Positions 26,145-34,527 of a stretch of 58,538 nucleotides of DNA are shown here, in pieces. A program made the translations under genes and the position numbers. The notes beneath the pieces were generated by a model. The model made no database searches and had not been told where the DNA came from. It was given only the letters and a program-made list of their open reading frames with translations. The DNA lies in contig JBELHR010000013.1 of assembly GCA_042091275.1 (NCBI GenBank), positions 1 through 58,538 of the forward strand. The letters are read 5' to 3'. Position 1 is the first letter of the stretch, and each line of letters begins with the position of its first letter. The stretch comes from JBELHR01 sp042091275 (GTDB lineage Bacteria; Bacteroidota; Bacteroidia; Flavobacteriales; Flavobacteriaceae).

Positions 26145-27539
26145 ATGAAAAAAATATTGTTTTTTATTTTTGTTTTGGGTTCTGTCTTTGCAGCCCAAAG
26201 TCAAGAGCTGAACAACCCAGGTATGGTAGCTAGTGAAGGATTCACTACCCAATCTCTTTTTAGAGGAGTTATAGGAATGTTTAGTCTTTTGCTACTCGCC
26301 TATATTTTCAGTGCCAATAGACGTGCTATAAACTGGAAAACAGTTGGTATTGGAATCGGTGCCCAACTCATAATTGCTGTCGGTGTCTTAAAAATTGGTT
26401 TTATTCAAAATGCATTCGATGCTGTAGGCCAAGTCTTTATTAATATTTTGGAATATACCAAAGCAGGTAGTGTATTTGTATTTGGAGAAAATTTGATGAA
26501 CCCCGACTCCTTTGAATATATTTTTGCCTTTCAAGTGCTCCCGACCATTTTATTTTTCTCAGCCCTTACTTCGGTGCTCTTTTACTTGGGAATCATTCAA
26601 AAAATAGTCTACGTATTCGCATTGGTTTTTACCAAGATTCTAAATATTTCAGGCGCAGAATCACTATCTGTTACGGGAAATATATTCCTAGGTCAGACAG
26701 AGGCTCCGCTCTTGATCAAGGCTTATTTAGAGAAAATGAACAAATCTGAAATGCTATTGGTAATGGTCGGAGGAATGGCCACAGTAGCTGGTGCCGTTTT
26801 GGCAGCATATATTGGATTTTTGGGAGGGAACGATCCGGTTCTCAGATTACAATTTGCAAAACATTTGTTAGCAGCTTCCGTTATGGCTGCTCCAGGTGCA
26901 ATTGTGATTTCTAAAATGCTTTATCCTCAAACGGAAAAAATCGATGCTCAAGTCGAAATTTCAAATGATAAAATTGGTTCAAACCTATTAGATGCTATTT
27001 CAAATGGTACTTCAGAAGGCCTGAGATTGGCGGTCAATGTTGGAGCTATGCTCTTGGTTTTTGTCGCTCTTATCGCTATGGTTAACGGAATTTTGGGCTG
27101 GGTAGGAGATTTGACCAATTTAAATTCGTGGATTGCAGACAATACCGCTTATCCCGCTTTGACATTAGAAGCTATTTTAGGAACTGTTTTTTCTCCTTTG
27201 ATGTGGTTGATCGGAGTGCCTAATACAGATGTTATGATGATGGGACAACTGCTGGGAATCAAATTAGCAGCGAGTGAATTTGTCGGATACATTCAACTTT
27301 CCGAATTGAAAGATGCTGCCAGCGCAGCTCATTTTACCTATAATAAATCGGTTATAATGGCTACCTATATGCTTTGTGGCTTTGCGAACTTCGCCTCGAT
27401 TGGTATTCAAATCGGTGGTATTGGATCTCTCGCACCAGGGCAGCGCAAAACTCTTTCTGAGTTCGGTTTAAGAGCCTTAGCCGGCGGTTCAATAGCCTCC
27501 TTACTTTCTGCTACAATTGCAGGAATGCTGATAGGCTAA
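26145..27539 (+). CDS. nupC: Concentrative (Na+-coupled) nucleoside transporter, NupC/CNT family
   Basis: The 464-residue polytopic protein has CNT features: the TEAPLLIKAYLEKMNKSEMLLVM region (transport core near residues 185-210) and the FANFASIGIQIGGIGSLAPGQ motif (about 415-435). The N-terminus is signal-peptide-like, MKKILFFIFVLGSVFAAQSQ, before the first transport helix, which is an addition relative to E. coli NupC. It imports nucleosides. Its place ahead of thyA, folA and a deoxynucleoside kinase fusion links uptake to salvage. Confidence 0.92.
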   Translation: MKKILFFIFVLGSVFAAQSQELNNPGMVASEGFTTQSLFRGVIGMFSLLLLAYIFSANRRAINWKTVGIGIGAQLIIAVGVLKIGFIQNAFDAVGQVFINILEYTKAGSVFVFGENLMNPDSFEYIFAFQVLPTILFFSALTSVLFYLGIIQKIVYVFALVFTKILNISGAESLSVTGNIFLGQTEAPLLIKAYLEKMNKSEMLLVMVGGMATVAGAVLAAYIGFLGGNDPVLRLQFAKHLLAASVMAAPGAIVISKMLYPQTEKIDAQVEISNDKIGSNLLDAISNGTSEGLRLAVNVGAMLLVFVALIAMVNGILGWVGDLTNLNSWIADNTAYPALTLEAILGTVFSPLMWLIGVPNTDVMMMGQLLGIKLAASEFVGYIQLSELKDAASAAHFTYNKSVIMATYMLCGFANFASIGIQIGGIGSLAPGQRKTLSEFGLRALAGGSIASLLSATIAGMLIG

Positions 27540-27577
27540 TATCAATATTTTTTTTAGCTTTGAACAAAGCCTAACTT

Positions 27578-28402
27578 ATGAAGCAGTATTTAGATTTGAT
27601 GGAGCACGTTTACCGCGAAGGAGTCTTCAAAGGGGATCGTACGGGAACTGGAACAAAAAGCGTTTTTGGATATCAAATGCGATTTGATTTATCCGAGGGT
27701 TTTCCGATGGTAACTACAAAAAAACTGCATCTTAAATCCATTATTCACGAACTTCTTTGGTTTTTGAAAGGAGATACTAATGTTTCTTATCTAAAGGAAA
27801 ATGGCGTTAGAATTTGGGACGAATGGGCCGATGAAAATGGAGAACTCGGGCCGGTATACGGACATCAGTGGAGGAATTGGAACAGTGAAGAGATCGATCA
27901 AATAAAAGAGCTTATTCACACTCTAAAAACCAATCCAAACAGCAGAAGAATGATGGTCAGTGCCTGGAATCCATCTGTAATGCCAGACACTTCTAAGAGC
28001 TTTTCGGAAAATGTCAGCAACGGCAAAGCAGCACTACCTCCTTGTCACGCATTCTTTCAATTTTACGTCGCAGATGGCAAGTTGAGCTGTCAACTATATC
28101 AACGAAGTGCTGACGTGTTTTTGGGAGTGCCCTTCAATATTGCTAGCTATGCCCTTTTGGTACTTATGGTAGCACAGGTAGTAGGTTTGGAACCTGGTGA
28201 ATTTATTCACACTTTTGGCGATGCCCATATTTACACAAACCACTTCGAACAAGTAGAACTCCAACTCAGCAGAGAGCCTCATGCATTGCCGACGATGAAA
28301 TTAAATCCAGAGATTAAAGATATATTTGACTTTACTTTTGAGGACTTTGAATTGATAAATTATCAAGCGCACCCATTAATCCGAGGAAAAGTATCTGTCT
28401 AA
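27578..28402 (+). CDS. thyA: Thymidylate synthase
   Basis: The 274-residue ThyA has the phosphate-binding GDRTGTGTKSVFG (19-31), catalytic Cys156 in LPPCHAFFQFYV, and QRSADVFLGVPFNIASYALL. It methylates dUMP using methylene-THF, producing DHF that the FolA encoded next door recycles. A small insertion (SKSFSENVSNGK) precedes the active-site cysteine. folA begins 1 bp after its stop. Confidence 0.97.
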   Translation: MKQYLDLMEHVYREGVFKGDRTGTGTKSVFGYQMRFDLSEGFPMVTTKKLHLKSIIHELLWFLKGDTNVSYLKENGVRIWDEWADENGELGPVYGHQWRNWNSEEIDQIKELIHTLKTNPNSRRMMVSAWNPSVMPDTSKSFSENVSNGKAALPPCHAFFQFYVADGKLSCQLYQRSADVFLGVPFNIASYALLVLMVAQVVGLEPGEFIHTFGDAHIYTNHFEQVELQLSREPHALPTMKLNPEIKDIFDFTFEDFELINYQAHPLIRGKVSV

Positions 28403-28403
28403 T

Positions 28404-28889
28404 ATGAAATTAACTATCGTAGCAGCTATCGGCGAGAACAGGGAGTTGGGAAAAAACAATGACTTGATTTGGCACCTACCCGCTGATTTGAAACACTTTA
28501 AATCTCTCACGACAGGTGCCCCGATTATAATGGGAAGAAAAACCTACGAATCTATTGGTAGACCTCTTCCAAAAAGAAAAAATATCGTGATTTCCAGAAA
28601 TCCTGAACTCCAAATACCAGGATGCTTTTGTTTTACGACAATCCAGGATGCCAAAGCAAGTTTATCCGAAGAAACGGACGCTTTCTTGATTGGAGGCGGA
28701 CAACTCTACAAGCAATATATAAACGAGGTGGATCAACTGGAAATAACTGAGGTTAAGGAAAGTTTTGAAGCAGATATTTTTTTTCCAAAAATAGATCTGA
28801 AAATTTGGAAAGAGCAAAATCGGGTTTCCAATTTTGCCGATGAGAAAAACCCCTACGATTTCGACTTTGTAACTTATATAAAGCGCTAA
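28404..28889 (+). CDS. folA: Dihydrofolate reductase
   Basis: The 161-residue DHFR shows the N-terminal VAAIGENRELGKNNDLIWHLPADLKHF-type signature with the catalytic acidic residue in LPAD, IIMGRKTYESIGRPLP (about 40-55), and the NADPH-site AFLIGGGQLY. It reduces DHF to THF. It lies between thyA and folK in a folate/thymidylate operon. Confidence 0.96.
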   Translation: MKLTIVAAIGENRELGKNNDLIWHLPADLKHFKSLTTGAPIIMGRKTYESIGRPLPKRKNIVISRNPELQIPGCFCFTTIQDAKASLSEETDAFLIGGGQLYKQYINEVDQLEITEVKESFEADIFFPKIDLKIWKEQNRVSNFADEKNPYDFDFVTYIKR

Positions 28890-28897
28890 ACTAGTCT

Positions 28898-30189
28898 ATG
28901 AAAATCCAACGAAGCATATTCCTATCTTTGGGCAGTAACTTGGGCGACAGGTTCGAGAATCTCCAAAATACGGTGAATCTACTCGATTCTAAAGTTGGAT
29001 CAATCAAAACTATTTCGAAAATTGTTCAAACTCCTAGTTGGGGATACAAAGGCGAGGACTTTTTTAATATTTGCCTCGAAATACGAACGAGCCTATCTCC
29101 AGAGGCGCTTTTAAAAGCCACACAATCTATTGAACAAAAGATTGGCAGAAAACCAAAGCAGGGAGAAGAATATCAGGATAGAATTATAGATATTGACATT
29201 CTATTTTTTGAGGATGAGGTTATTTTTCAACCGGGTTTAATCGTGCCACATCCCAAAGCTCTGGAGCGAAAATTTGTATTGCTCCCACTCGCTGAAATAG
29301 CAGAAANNNNNNNNNNNNNNNNNNNNNNNNNNNNNNNNNNNNNNNNNNNNNNNNNNNNNNNNNNNNNNNNNNNNNNNNNNNNNNNNNNNNNNNNNNNNNN
29401 NNNNNNCCCAAAGCTCTGGAGCGAAAATTTGTATTGCTCCCACTCGCTGAAATAGCAGAAAATTTCAGACATCCCATAATAGGAGATCCAATAAAAGTAT
29501 GTCTTGCAAACTGTGTGGACGATTCAGAAATCAAGAGCTTAGATCGCTCCTTAAAAAGACCAATTTCCCTAGAAGAAAGATATAATTATATCGCTATTGA
29601 AGGAAATATAGGAGCTGGAAAGACCTCGTTGAGTCATTTAATTTCGGATGATTTTAATGCAAAAATTATTCTGGAAAGATTTGCCGACAATCCCTTTTTA
29701 CCACAGTTTTATAAGGACCAAGAGCGCTATGCCTTTCCCCTAGAGATGAGTTTTCTGGCGGATCGTTATCAGCAACTCACCGAGGACCTCTCCCAATACG
29801 ATTTGTTTAAAAACTTTATTGTTTCGGATTATTATATTTTTAAATCCTTGATATTTGCCCAAGTCACTCTGCAGCCCGAGGAATTTAGGCTTTACAGAAG
29901 AATGTTCGATTTGATGTACAAGGAAATTCGCAAGCCTGATCTCTATATTTTCTTATATCAAAATACCGAGCGTCTCTTGGAGCAAATAAAGACTAGAGGA
30001 AGAGAATACGAACAAAATATAGAGGCCTCTTATCTACAGAAAATACATGAGGGATATTCTAATTTCATCCATACGGAAAAGAACCTCAACACACTTATAA
30101 TCGACGTATCTGAGCTGGATTTTGTCAAAAATCCTGAAGATTATCAAGTGGTAATTGAGCGCATTAGATCAGCGTCTAAAAACGTTTAA
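28898..30189 (+). CDS. folK: FolK (HPPK) fused to a deoxynucleoside kinase; interrupted by an assembly gap
   Basis: Residues 1-137 form HPPK: IFLSLGSNLGDRFENL, IETRTSLSP-like substrate loop, and DRIIDIDILFFEDE with the Mg-binding DxD. As given, 100 Ns and a duplicated 55-bp segment disrupt the frame. Deleting 29307-29461 joins the halves in frame to a 378-residue product. After FolK's end the chain continues through a 40-residue linker into a second P-loop kinase (EGNIGAGKTSLSHL), with VSDYYIFKSLIF and the LID RGREYE. That SDY form resembles Bacillus deoxyguanosine kinase. HPPK pyrophosphorylates hydroxymethyl-dihydropterin and the kinase salvages a deoxynucleoside. Fusions of this type are annotated in other Bacteroidota. 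Confidence 0.88.
29252..29306 (+). repeat. 55-bp direct duplication, copy 1 (assembly artefact)
   Basis: This is identical to 29407-29461, and the two copies abut the two sides of a 100-N gap. It looks like an unmerged contig-end overlap, not a real repeat: collapsing the copies restores the folK-dNK frame. Confidence 0.93.
29307..29406. other. Scaffold gap of 100 N
   Basis: Exactly 100 Ns lie between two copies of one 55-bp sequence. The true gap size is probably negative (minus 55), so no sequence is missing. Confidence 0.95.
29407..29461 (+). repeat. 55-bp direct duplication, copy 2 (assembly artefact)
   Basis: Second copy of 29252-29306. It encodes the same FolK residues (from PKALERKFVLL onward), and its right end continues directly into the linker to the kinase domain. 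Confidence 0.93.
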
Positions 30190-30190
30190 A

Positions 30191-30529
30191 TTACTTCTTG
30201 TTTAACTCTAGTTTCTCCGCAAAATAATCACAAAAATCTCTCATAGTCGCGGTCATCTTTTCGTCGTCAGTCGCTCTCTCAAAAGTGCTTGCCATAGAGA
30301 CTAAAGTCTGGTGAAAAAATTGCTTCATTTCATCTACAGGCATATCCTTGGTCCAAAGATCCATACGCAAGGTGTCTTGAGCGAGGTGATCCCAAACAGA
30401 AATCATAATAGCCTTAGATGCTTCGTTTTTGATTCCTCCATCTTGAGCAGACCAAGCCAATTTTTCAGGTACCTTATTTTCATCAAGACCAACTACTATC
30501 TCTATTTTCGATTTGTGTACTACTGCCAT
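30191..30529 (-). CDS. gldC: Gliding motility protein GldC
   Basis: The 112-residue soluble protein matches GldC from start (MAVVHKSKIEIVVGLDENKVPEKLAWSA) to end, including IKNEASKAIMISVWD and DLWTKDMPVDEMKQFF. GldC is a small cytoplasmic accessory protein that improves GldB-dependent gliding in Flavobacterium. The start overlaps the end of gldB by 10 bp. It is convergent with folK-dNK, with a single base between stops. Confidence 0.94.
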   Translation of the reverse strand: MAVVHKSKIEIVVGLDENKVPEKLAWSAQDGGIKNEASKAIMISVWDHLAQDTLRMDLWTKDMPVDEMKQFFHQTLVSMASTFERATDDEKMTATMRDFCDYFAEKLELNKK

Positions 30530-31500
30530 CTTTTTTGTTTTCTAGGTTTGTATTTACTCCTTTGATAAATTAAATTGGGAGCCATTTCCAATAATTGCGG
30601 CAAAGATACGTCATTATTTTGCATAAAAGAATCTACAATCCTGTAACCTATATATCTTCCAATTCTAGGTGGAGTTTCTCTGTCAAAATCCATAAAGAAT
30701 TTTGAGAATGGCGCGGTATCGATAAATCGCTTTGACAAATCCCCCTCCGAAGAAAAGAGATAATCATTTTGACTAAAATAAGACCATACCTGAAACTCAT
30801 TTTCCTGAGACCACTGTAAATCTTCCGCAGAGTAAGACAAGTTATCGCCTAGATCCATAGTCGGAATTAACTGCTCCAACAAATAGATAGCCTTGCCCTC
30901 TTCAATCATACGGTCTAAAAAGTTTCGGAGTGACCCTCCCCGATAATACGGACTTGGCCACAGAGCGAGAGCTGCATCGCGAATCAGAAATTTAGACTGA
31001 AATTCATAAGCCAAATAAGAGGGAACCTCGTAATACAACTCCTGATCTTTACCCAAGTAAAAATCCAAAGAGACCAAAAGCATATTGTCGTAAACTAAGG
31101 CCTTGTTTTCTGCATCTCCATCTCCTACTAAAAAGTAAACATCCGGAATTTGAAATTGGGGTTTATAAAAAAGCAGGTGTTGAAACAGAGATTCGAAGTC
31201 CTTTTTTAGAGATACCTCCGAGGAAAACACAGAGTCTACCTTTGACTGTATATAAACTTGGGTCTCTGATTTGGATAGATTTAACCAAGTTGAGTCGGGG
31301 ACTTGAGCAGGAAAAAACATAGGGTATTCCATCTTGAGATCCTTTAAATCACTCGGGCTTTGAATCCCAGCGAATGCCTGATCAAAGCGAATTAATTTAG
31401 TCTCAACTGGAATTTTACTAATCTCTAGTTCTTGCCCCGAATTTTGACAAGAACAAAAAAACATCAGAGATAGATAAAAAAGCAAATGAATTTTTCTCAT
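30520..31500 (-). CDS. gldB: Gliding motility lipoprotein GldB
   Basis: The 326-residue protein has a lipoprotein signal ending in FFCSC, with Cys18 as the likely lipidated residue. The mature GldB sequence begins with IPVETKLIRFDQAFAG. GldB is an essential gliding component in Flavobacterium and a useful marker of the phylum. It is cotranscribed with gldC. A consensus promoter (31543-31574) lies upstream, with its -33 box inside the divergent nadE gene. Confidence 0.93.
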   Translation of the reverse strand: MRKIHLLFYLSLMFFCSCQNSGQELEISKIPVETKLIRFDQAFAGIQSPSDLKDLKMEYPMFFPAQVPDSTWLNLSKSETQVYIQSKVDSVFSSEVSLKKDFESLFQHLLFYKPQFQIPDVYFLVGDGDAENKALVYDNMLLVSLDFYLGKDQELYYEVPSYLAYEFQSKFLIRDAALALWPSPYYRGGSLRNFLDRMIEEGKAIYLLEQLIPTMDLGDNLSYSAEDLQWSQENEFQVWSYFSQNDYLFSSEGDLSKRFIDTAPFSKFFMDFDRETPPRIGRYIGYRIVDSFMQNNDVSLPQLLEMAPNLIYQRSKYKPRKQKRWQ

Positions 31501-31542
31501 AAAATCCTTAATTTTGGTAACCTAGTGGGTTCTAGGAAAAAT

Positions 31543-31574
31543 CAAAAGTACATAACACAATGAATTTAGCAAAA
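31543..31574 (-). promoter_or_regulatory. Promoter of gldBC, overlapping the nadE start
   Basis: Minus-strand TTTTG (31574-31570), a 19-nt spacer and TACTTTTG (31550-31543) match the Bacteroidota promoter well. The nadE start codon (31560) lies within the spacer. Confidence 0.6.
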
Positions 31575-32503
31575 GTAAATGAGCATATTGTCAACTGGCT
31601 AAAAAACTATGCAGCGTCGGCCGGAGTAAAAGGTTTTGTAGTAGGTGTTTCTGGAGGAGTAGACTCGGCACTAACCTCAACCCTTTGCGCACAAACAGGT
31701 TATCCAACACTTTGTGTAGAGATGCCAATTCACCAGCACAAAAATCAGGTTTCTCGAGCACAAGAACATATTTCTCAACTTCGAGATCGATACCCAAATA
31801 CGGAGTCTATACAAGTTGACCTCAGTACTACTTTTGACACATTCAAAACAGCAGTTCCCAAGGGGGATAGTGAAGATATAACAGCGCTTTCAGAGGCGAA
31901 TACACGAGCGAGAATTCGCATGACCACTTTGTATTATTTAGCTGGAATTCACAATAGACTGGTAGCTGGAACAGGTAACAAAGTCGAGGATTTTGGTGTA
32001 GGTTTTTACACAAAGTACGGAGATGGCGGCGTGGATCTCAGTCCGATTGCAGATCTATATAAATCAGAAGTATTCGAGTTGGCAGCTCATGTTAAGGTTC
32101 CCAAAAGTATTTTAGAAGCTGCTCCTACTGACGGATTATTTGGAGATAGCAGAACAGATGAAGATCAAATTGGCGCGTCCTATGACGAATTGGAATGGGC
32201 GATGAAAATGCAAGATCAAGGAAAATCAATCTCAGACTTTCAGGGTAGACAAGAAGAAGTTTTTAAAATCTATATAGGAAGAAATAGAGCTAATAAACAC
32301 AAGATGGATCCCATACCTGTGTGNNNNNNNNNNNNNNNNNNNNNNNNNNNNNNNNNNNNNNNNNNNNNNNNNNNNNNNNNNNNNNNNNNNNNNNNNNNNN
32401 NNNNNNNNNNNNNNNNNNNNNNNTCTATATAGGAAGAAATAGAGCTAATAAACACAAGATGGATCCCATACCTGTGTGCATGATTCCAAAGGAATTATAC
32501 TAA
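31560..32503 (+). CDS. nadE: NAD+ synthase (ammonia-dependent); interrupted by an assembly gap
   Basis: The N-type ATP pyrophosphatase loop SGGVDS is at residues 31-36. NTRARIRMTTLYYLA and GTGNKVEDFGVGFYTKYGDGGVDLSPIADLYK follow, as in bacterial NadE. Deleting 32324-32478 (100 N plus one copy of a 55-bp duplication) gives a continuous 262-residue protein ending IPVCMIPKELY. It adenylates and amidates nicotinic acid adenine dinucleotide. There is no glutaminase domain, so ammonia is the nitrogen source. It is divergent from gldBC. Confidence 0.93.
32269..32323 (+). repeat. 55-bp direct duplication, copy 1 (assembly artefact)
   Basis: This is identical to 32424-32478 across a 100-N gap. The length equals that of the other gapped duplication in this window. 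Confidence 0.93.
32324..32423. other. Scaffold gap of 100 N
   Basis: Exactly 100 Ns lie between the two 55-bp copies. Collapsing the overlap restores nadE, so no sequence is likely to be missing. Confidence 0.95.
32424..32478 (+). repeat. 55-bp direct duplication, copy 2 (assembly artefact)
   Basis: Second copy of 32269-32323. It leads directly into the last eight codons of nadE. Confidence 0.93.
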
Positions 32504-32504
32504 A

Positions 32505-34526
32505 CTATATCACTCGATTTAGTTTGTCGTAGATTTTGTTCTTTAGGGAAGTGTATTGCATGATCTTTTCTAGATTCTGATCTCTTTCGACGGAGTCTTC
32601 AATATTTTTCATCAGATCCACGATTTTTTCTTGAATCAAAACCCTTCTCAAATTCATTACAGCGTCTGGAACTGCTTTTGCCAATTTATCGGTTTTGGGA
32701 GGGACATGGATTTCCTGCTTTTTCCAATCGTTTAGAACATAGCGCTCATCCTCCATCAAAATATCGGTAACTACTTTACTGAGTTCTCCTTTACTTAGAT
32801 TTACCAACTCCTCGGGAACAATTTGCTCCTTTTGGTTAAACTGATCGATTAACAAATAATAGATCTCACTAAATACGGGGTTTGCAAATTCCATCTCATC
32901 GTCCTGAAGTTGCAGATACAGCTCTCTACAAACTTTATTGCTATAATGCTGGGCCACCATTTTTACTCGGCCCTTTTTATCTGTCTCGTTTACCCAATCT
33001 ATAAAATCAACCTCCTCATTACCGTACATCAACAATAGCTTAATGACTTCTCTCTCATAGATATCGAGGACATTAATCTTGGGAGGTTTACTTTCGTTTG
33101 GAGCTCCGTAAGGGCCTTCGTTGTCGTATAAAGCACCACCAATCGGCATCATATTACCTGAGAGACTTCCTCCACTAGGCTTGTCTTTTTGAAACGACCT
33201 AGTCCCTCTGCTCGGTGTATTTTGTTCTTTATTGAGCAATTGAGCGAGTTCATTAAAGAGAACACCTTCGGAAATATCCATTATTCGGGAGCAATCTTGA
33301 ACGTATACTTCCCGCTTTATTGCATCGGGAATCTTGGCAATACTTTTGACTATATCTCGAATCAAGCCTGCCTTTTTAATGGGATCTTGGGCAGCTTCCT
33401 CCATCAATAAAGAAACCTTAAATGAGATAAAATCTTTGCTCTCTTCCTTGAGATATTTCGCTAATTCCTCACTGGAAACTCTCTTAGCAAAACTATCGGG
33501 ATCCTCTCCGTCGGGAAAAGTCAAAACTCGAACGTTCATTCCTTGCTCCAATATCAAATCTATACCTCTTAAGGATGCTCTAATACCAGCTGCATCTCCA
33601 TCAAAGAGTACTACAATATTTGGAGTCAACCTTTGGATTAATCTAATTTGGTCAGGAGTCAGTGCGGTACCCGAGGAAGAAACAACATTTTTCACACCAG
33701 ATTGATGAAGCGATATAACATCGGTATAACCTTCGACGAGATAACAGACGTCTTCCTTAGCAATTACCTGCTTGGCCTGATTAATTCCATATAAAACTTT
33801 CGATTTGTGATAAATATCACTCTCTGGAGAGTTCAAATATTTAGCAGCCTTTTTGTCGCTGGTCAATATTCTACCACCAAAACCCAAAACTCTTCCACTC
33901 ATGGAATGAATAGGAAAGATAACCCTGCCTTTGAATCTATCGAATTGTTTATTTTCTTTTACAATTGTAAGTCCAGTCTTTTCGAGATATTTGAGTTCAA
34001 AACCTTTTTTTAGAGCGATATTGGTATAGTGATCCCATTCGTCAAGAGCATAACCCAACTCAAACTTTGCTATGGTTTCCTCCGTAAAACCGCGCTCCTT
34101 AAAATAGCTCAGGCCAATGGAGCGGCCTTTTTCTGTTTTGTTTAGGTTGTTTATAAAGGTGTCTTTGACAAAGGTAGAGACCAAATACATACTCTCCCTC
34201 TCATTTGCCTCTTGCTTTTGAGAGTCTGTCTGTTGGGTCTCTTCTAATTCAATTTGATATTTTTTCGCGAGATAGCGAATGGCTTCAGGATAGGAAAAAT
34301 GCTCGTGCTCCATCAAAAAAGCAATAGCATTCCCCCCTTTTCCTGTTGAAAAATCTTTCCAGATTTGTTTTACTGGTGACACCATAAAGGAAGGTGTCTT
34401 TTCATCCGTAAACGGACTCAAACCTTTAAAATTACTTCCAGATTTCTTCAGTTGAACGAATTCTCCAATGACCTCCTCTACTCGAGCGGTTTCAAAAACT
34501 AAATCAATACTGGATTTGGCAATCAT
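32505..34526 (-). CDS. dnaG: DNA primase DnaG with a degenerate zinc ribbon
   Basis: The 673-residue primase has a TOPRIM domain with VEGYTDVISLHQSG and VLFDGDAAGIRASLR (about 265-325). The N-terminal segment aligns with the CHC2 zinc ribbon (EKTPSFMVSPVKQIW), but the four ligands C/H/C/C are replaced by S37, T40, D58 and T61, so no zinc site remains. The intact surrounding fold suggests a tolerated loss of metal, not decay. I recall the same S-P-F-T form in other flavobacterial primases. The C-terminal region would bind DnaB helicase. It starts 1 bp from the clpX stop. Confidence 0.94.
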   Translation of the reverse strand: MIAKSSIDLVFETARVEEVIGEFVQLKKSGSNFKGLSPFTDEKTPSFMVSPVKQIWKDFSTGKGGNAIAFLMEHEHFSYPEAIRYLAKKYQIELEETQQTDSQKQEANERESMYLVSTFVKDTFINNLNKTEKGRSIGLSYFKERGFTEETIAKFELGYALDEWDHYTNIALKKGFELKYLEKTGLTIVKENKQFDRFKGRVIFPIHSMSGRVLGFGGRILTSDKKAAKYLNSPESDIYHKSKVLYGINQAKQVIAKEDVCYLVEGYTDVISLHQSGVKNVVSSSGTALTPDQIRLIQRLTPNIVVLFDGDAAGIRASLRGIDLILEQGMNVRVLTFPDGEDPDSFAKRVSSEELAKYLKEESKDFISFKVSLLMEEAAQDPIKKAGLIRDIVKSIAKIPDAIKREVYVQDCSRIMDISEGVLFNELAQLLNKEQNTPSRGTRSFQKDKPSGGSLSGNMMPIGGALYDNEGPYGAPNESKPPKINVLDIYEREVIKLLLMYGNEEVDFIDWVNETDKKGRVKMVAQHYSNKVCRELYLQLQDDEMEFANPVFSEIYYLLIDQFNQKEQIVPEELVNLSKGELSKVVTDILMEDERYVLNDWKKQEIHVPPKTDKLAKAVPDAVMNLRRVLIQEKIVDLMKNIEDSVERDQNLEKIMQYTSLKNKIYDKLNRVI

Positions 34527-34527
34527 A

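Noticed and set aside
29252..29461. Genuine 55-bp tandem repeat or duplicated FolK segment
   Set aside because: The copies are exact, abut a 100-N gap, shift the reading frame if both are kept, and have the same length as the duplication in nadE. An unmerged assembly overlap is far more likely.
28898..30189. Kinase domain of the FolK fusion being inactive because it lacks the DRS/ERS motif
   Set aside because: The replacement SDY motif is like that of the Bacillus dGK-type kinases, which are active, so this looks like a subtype and not degeneration.
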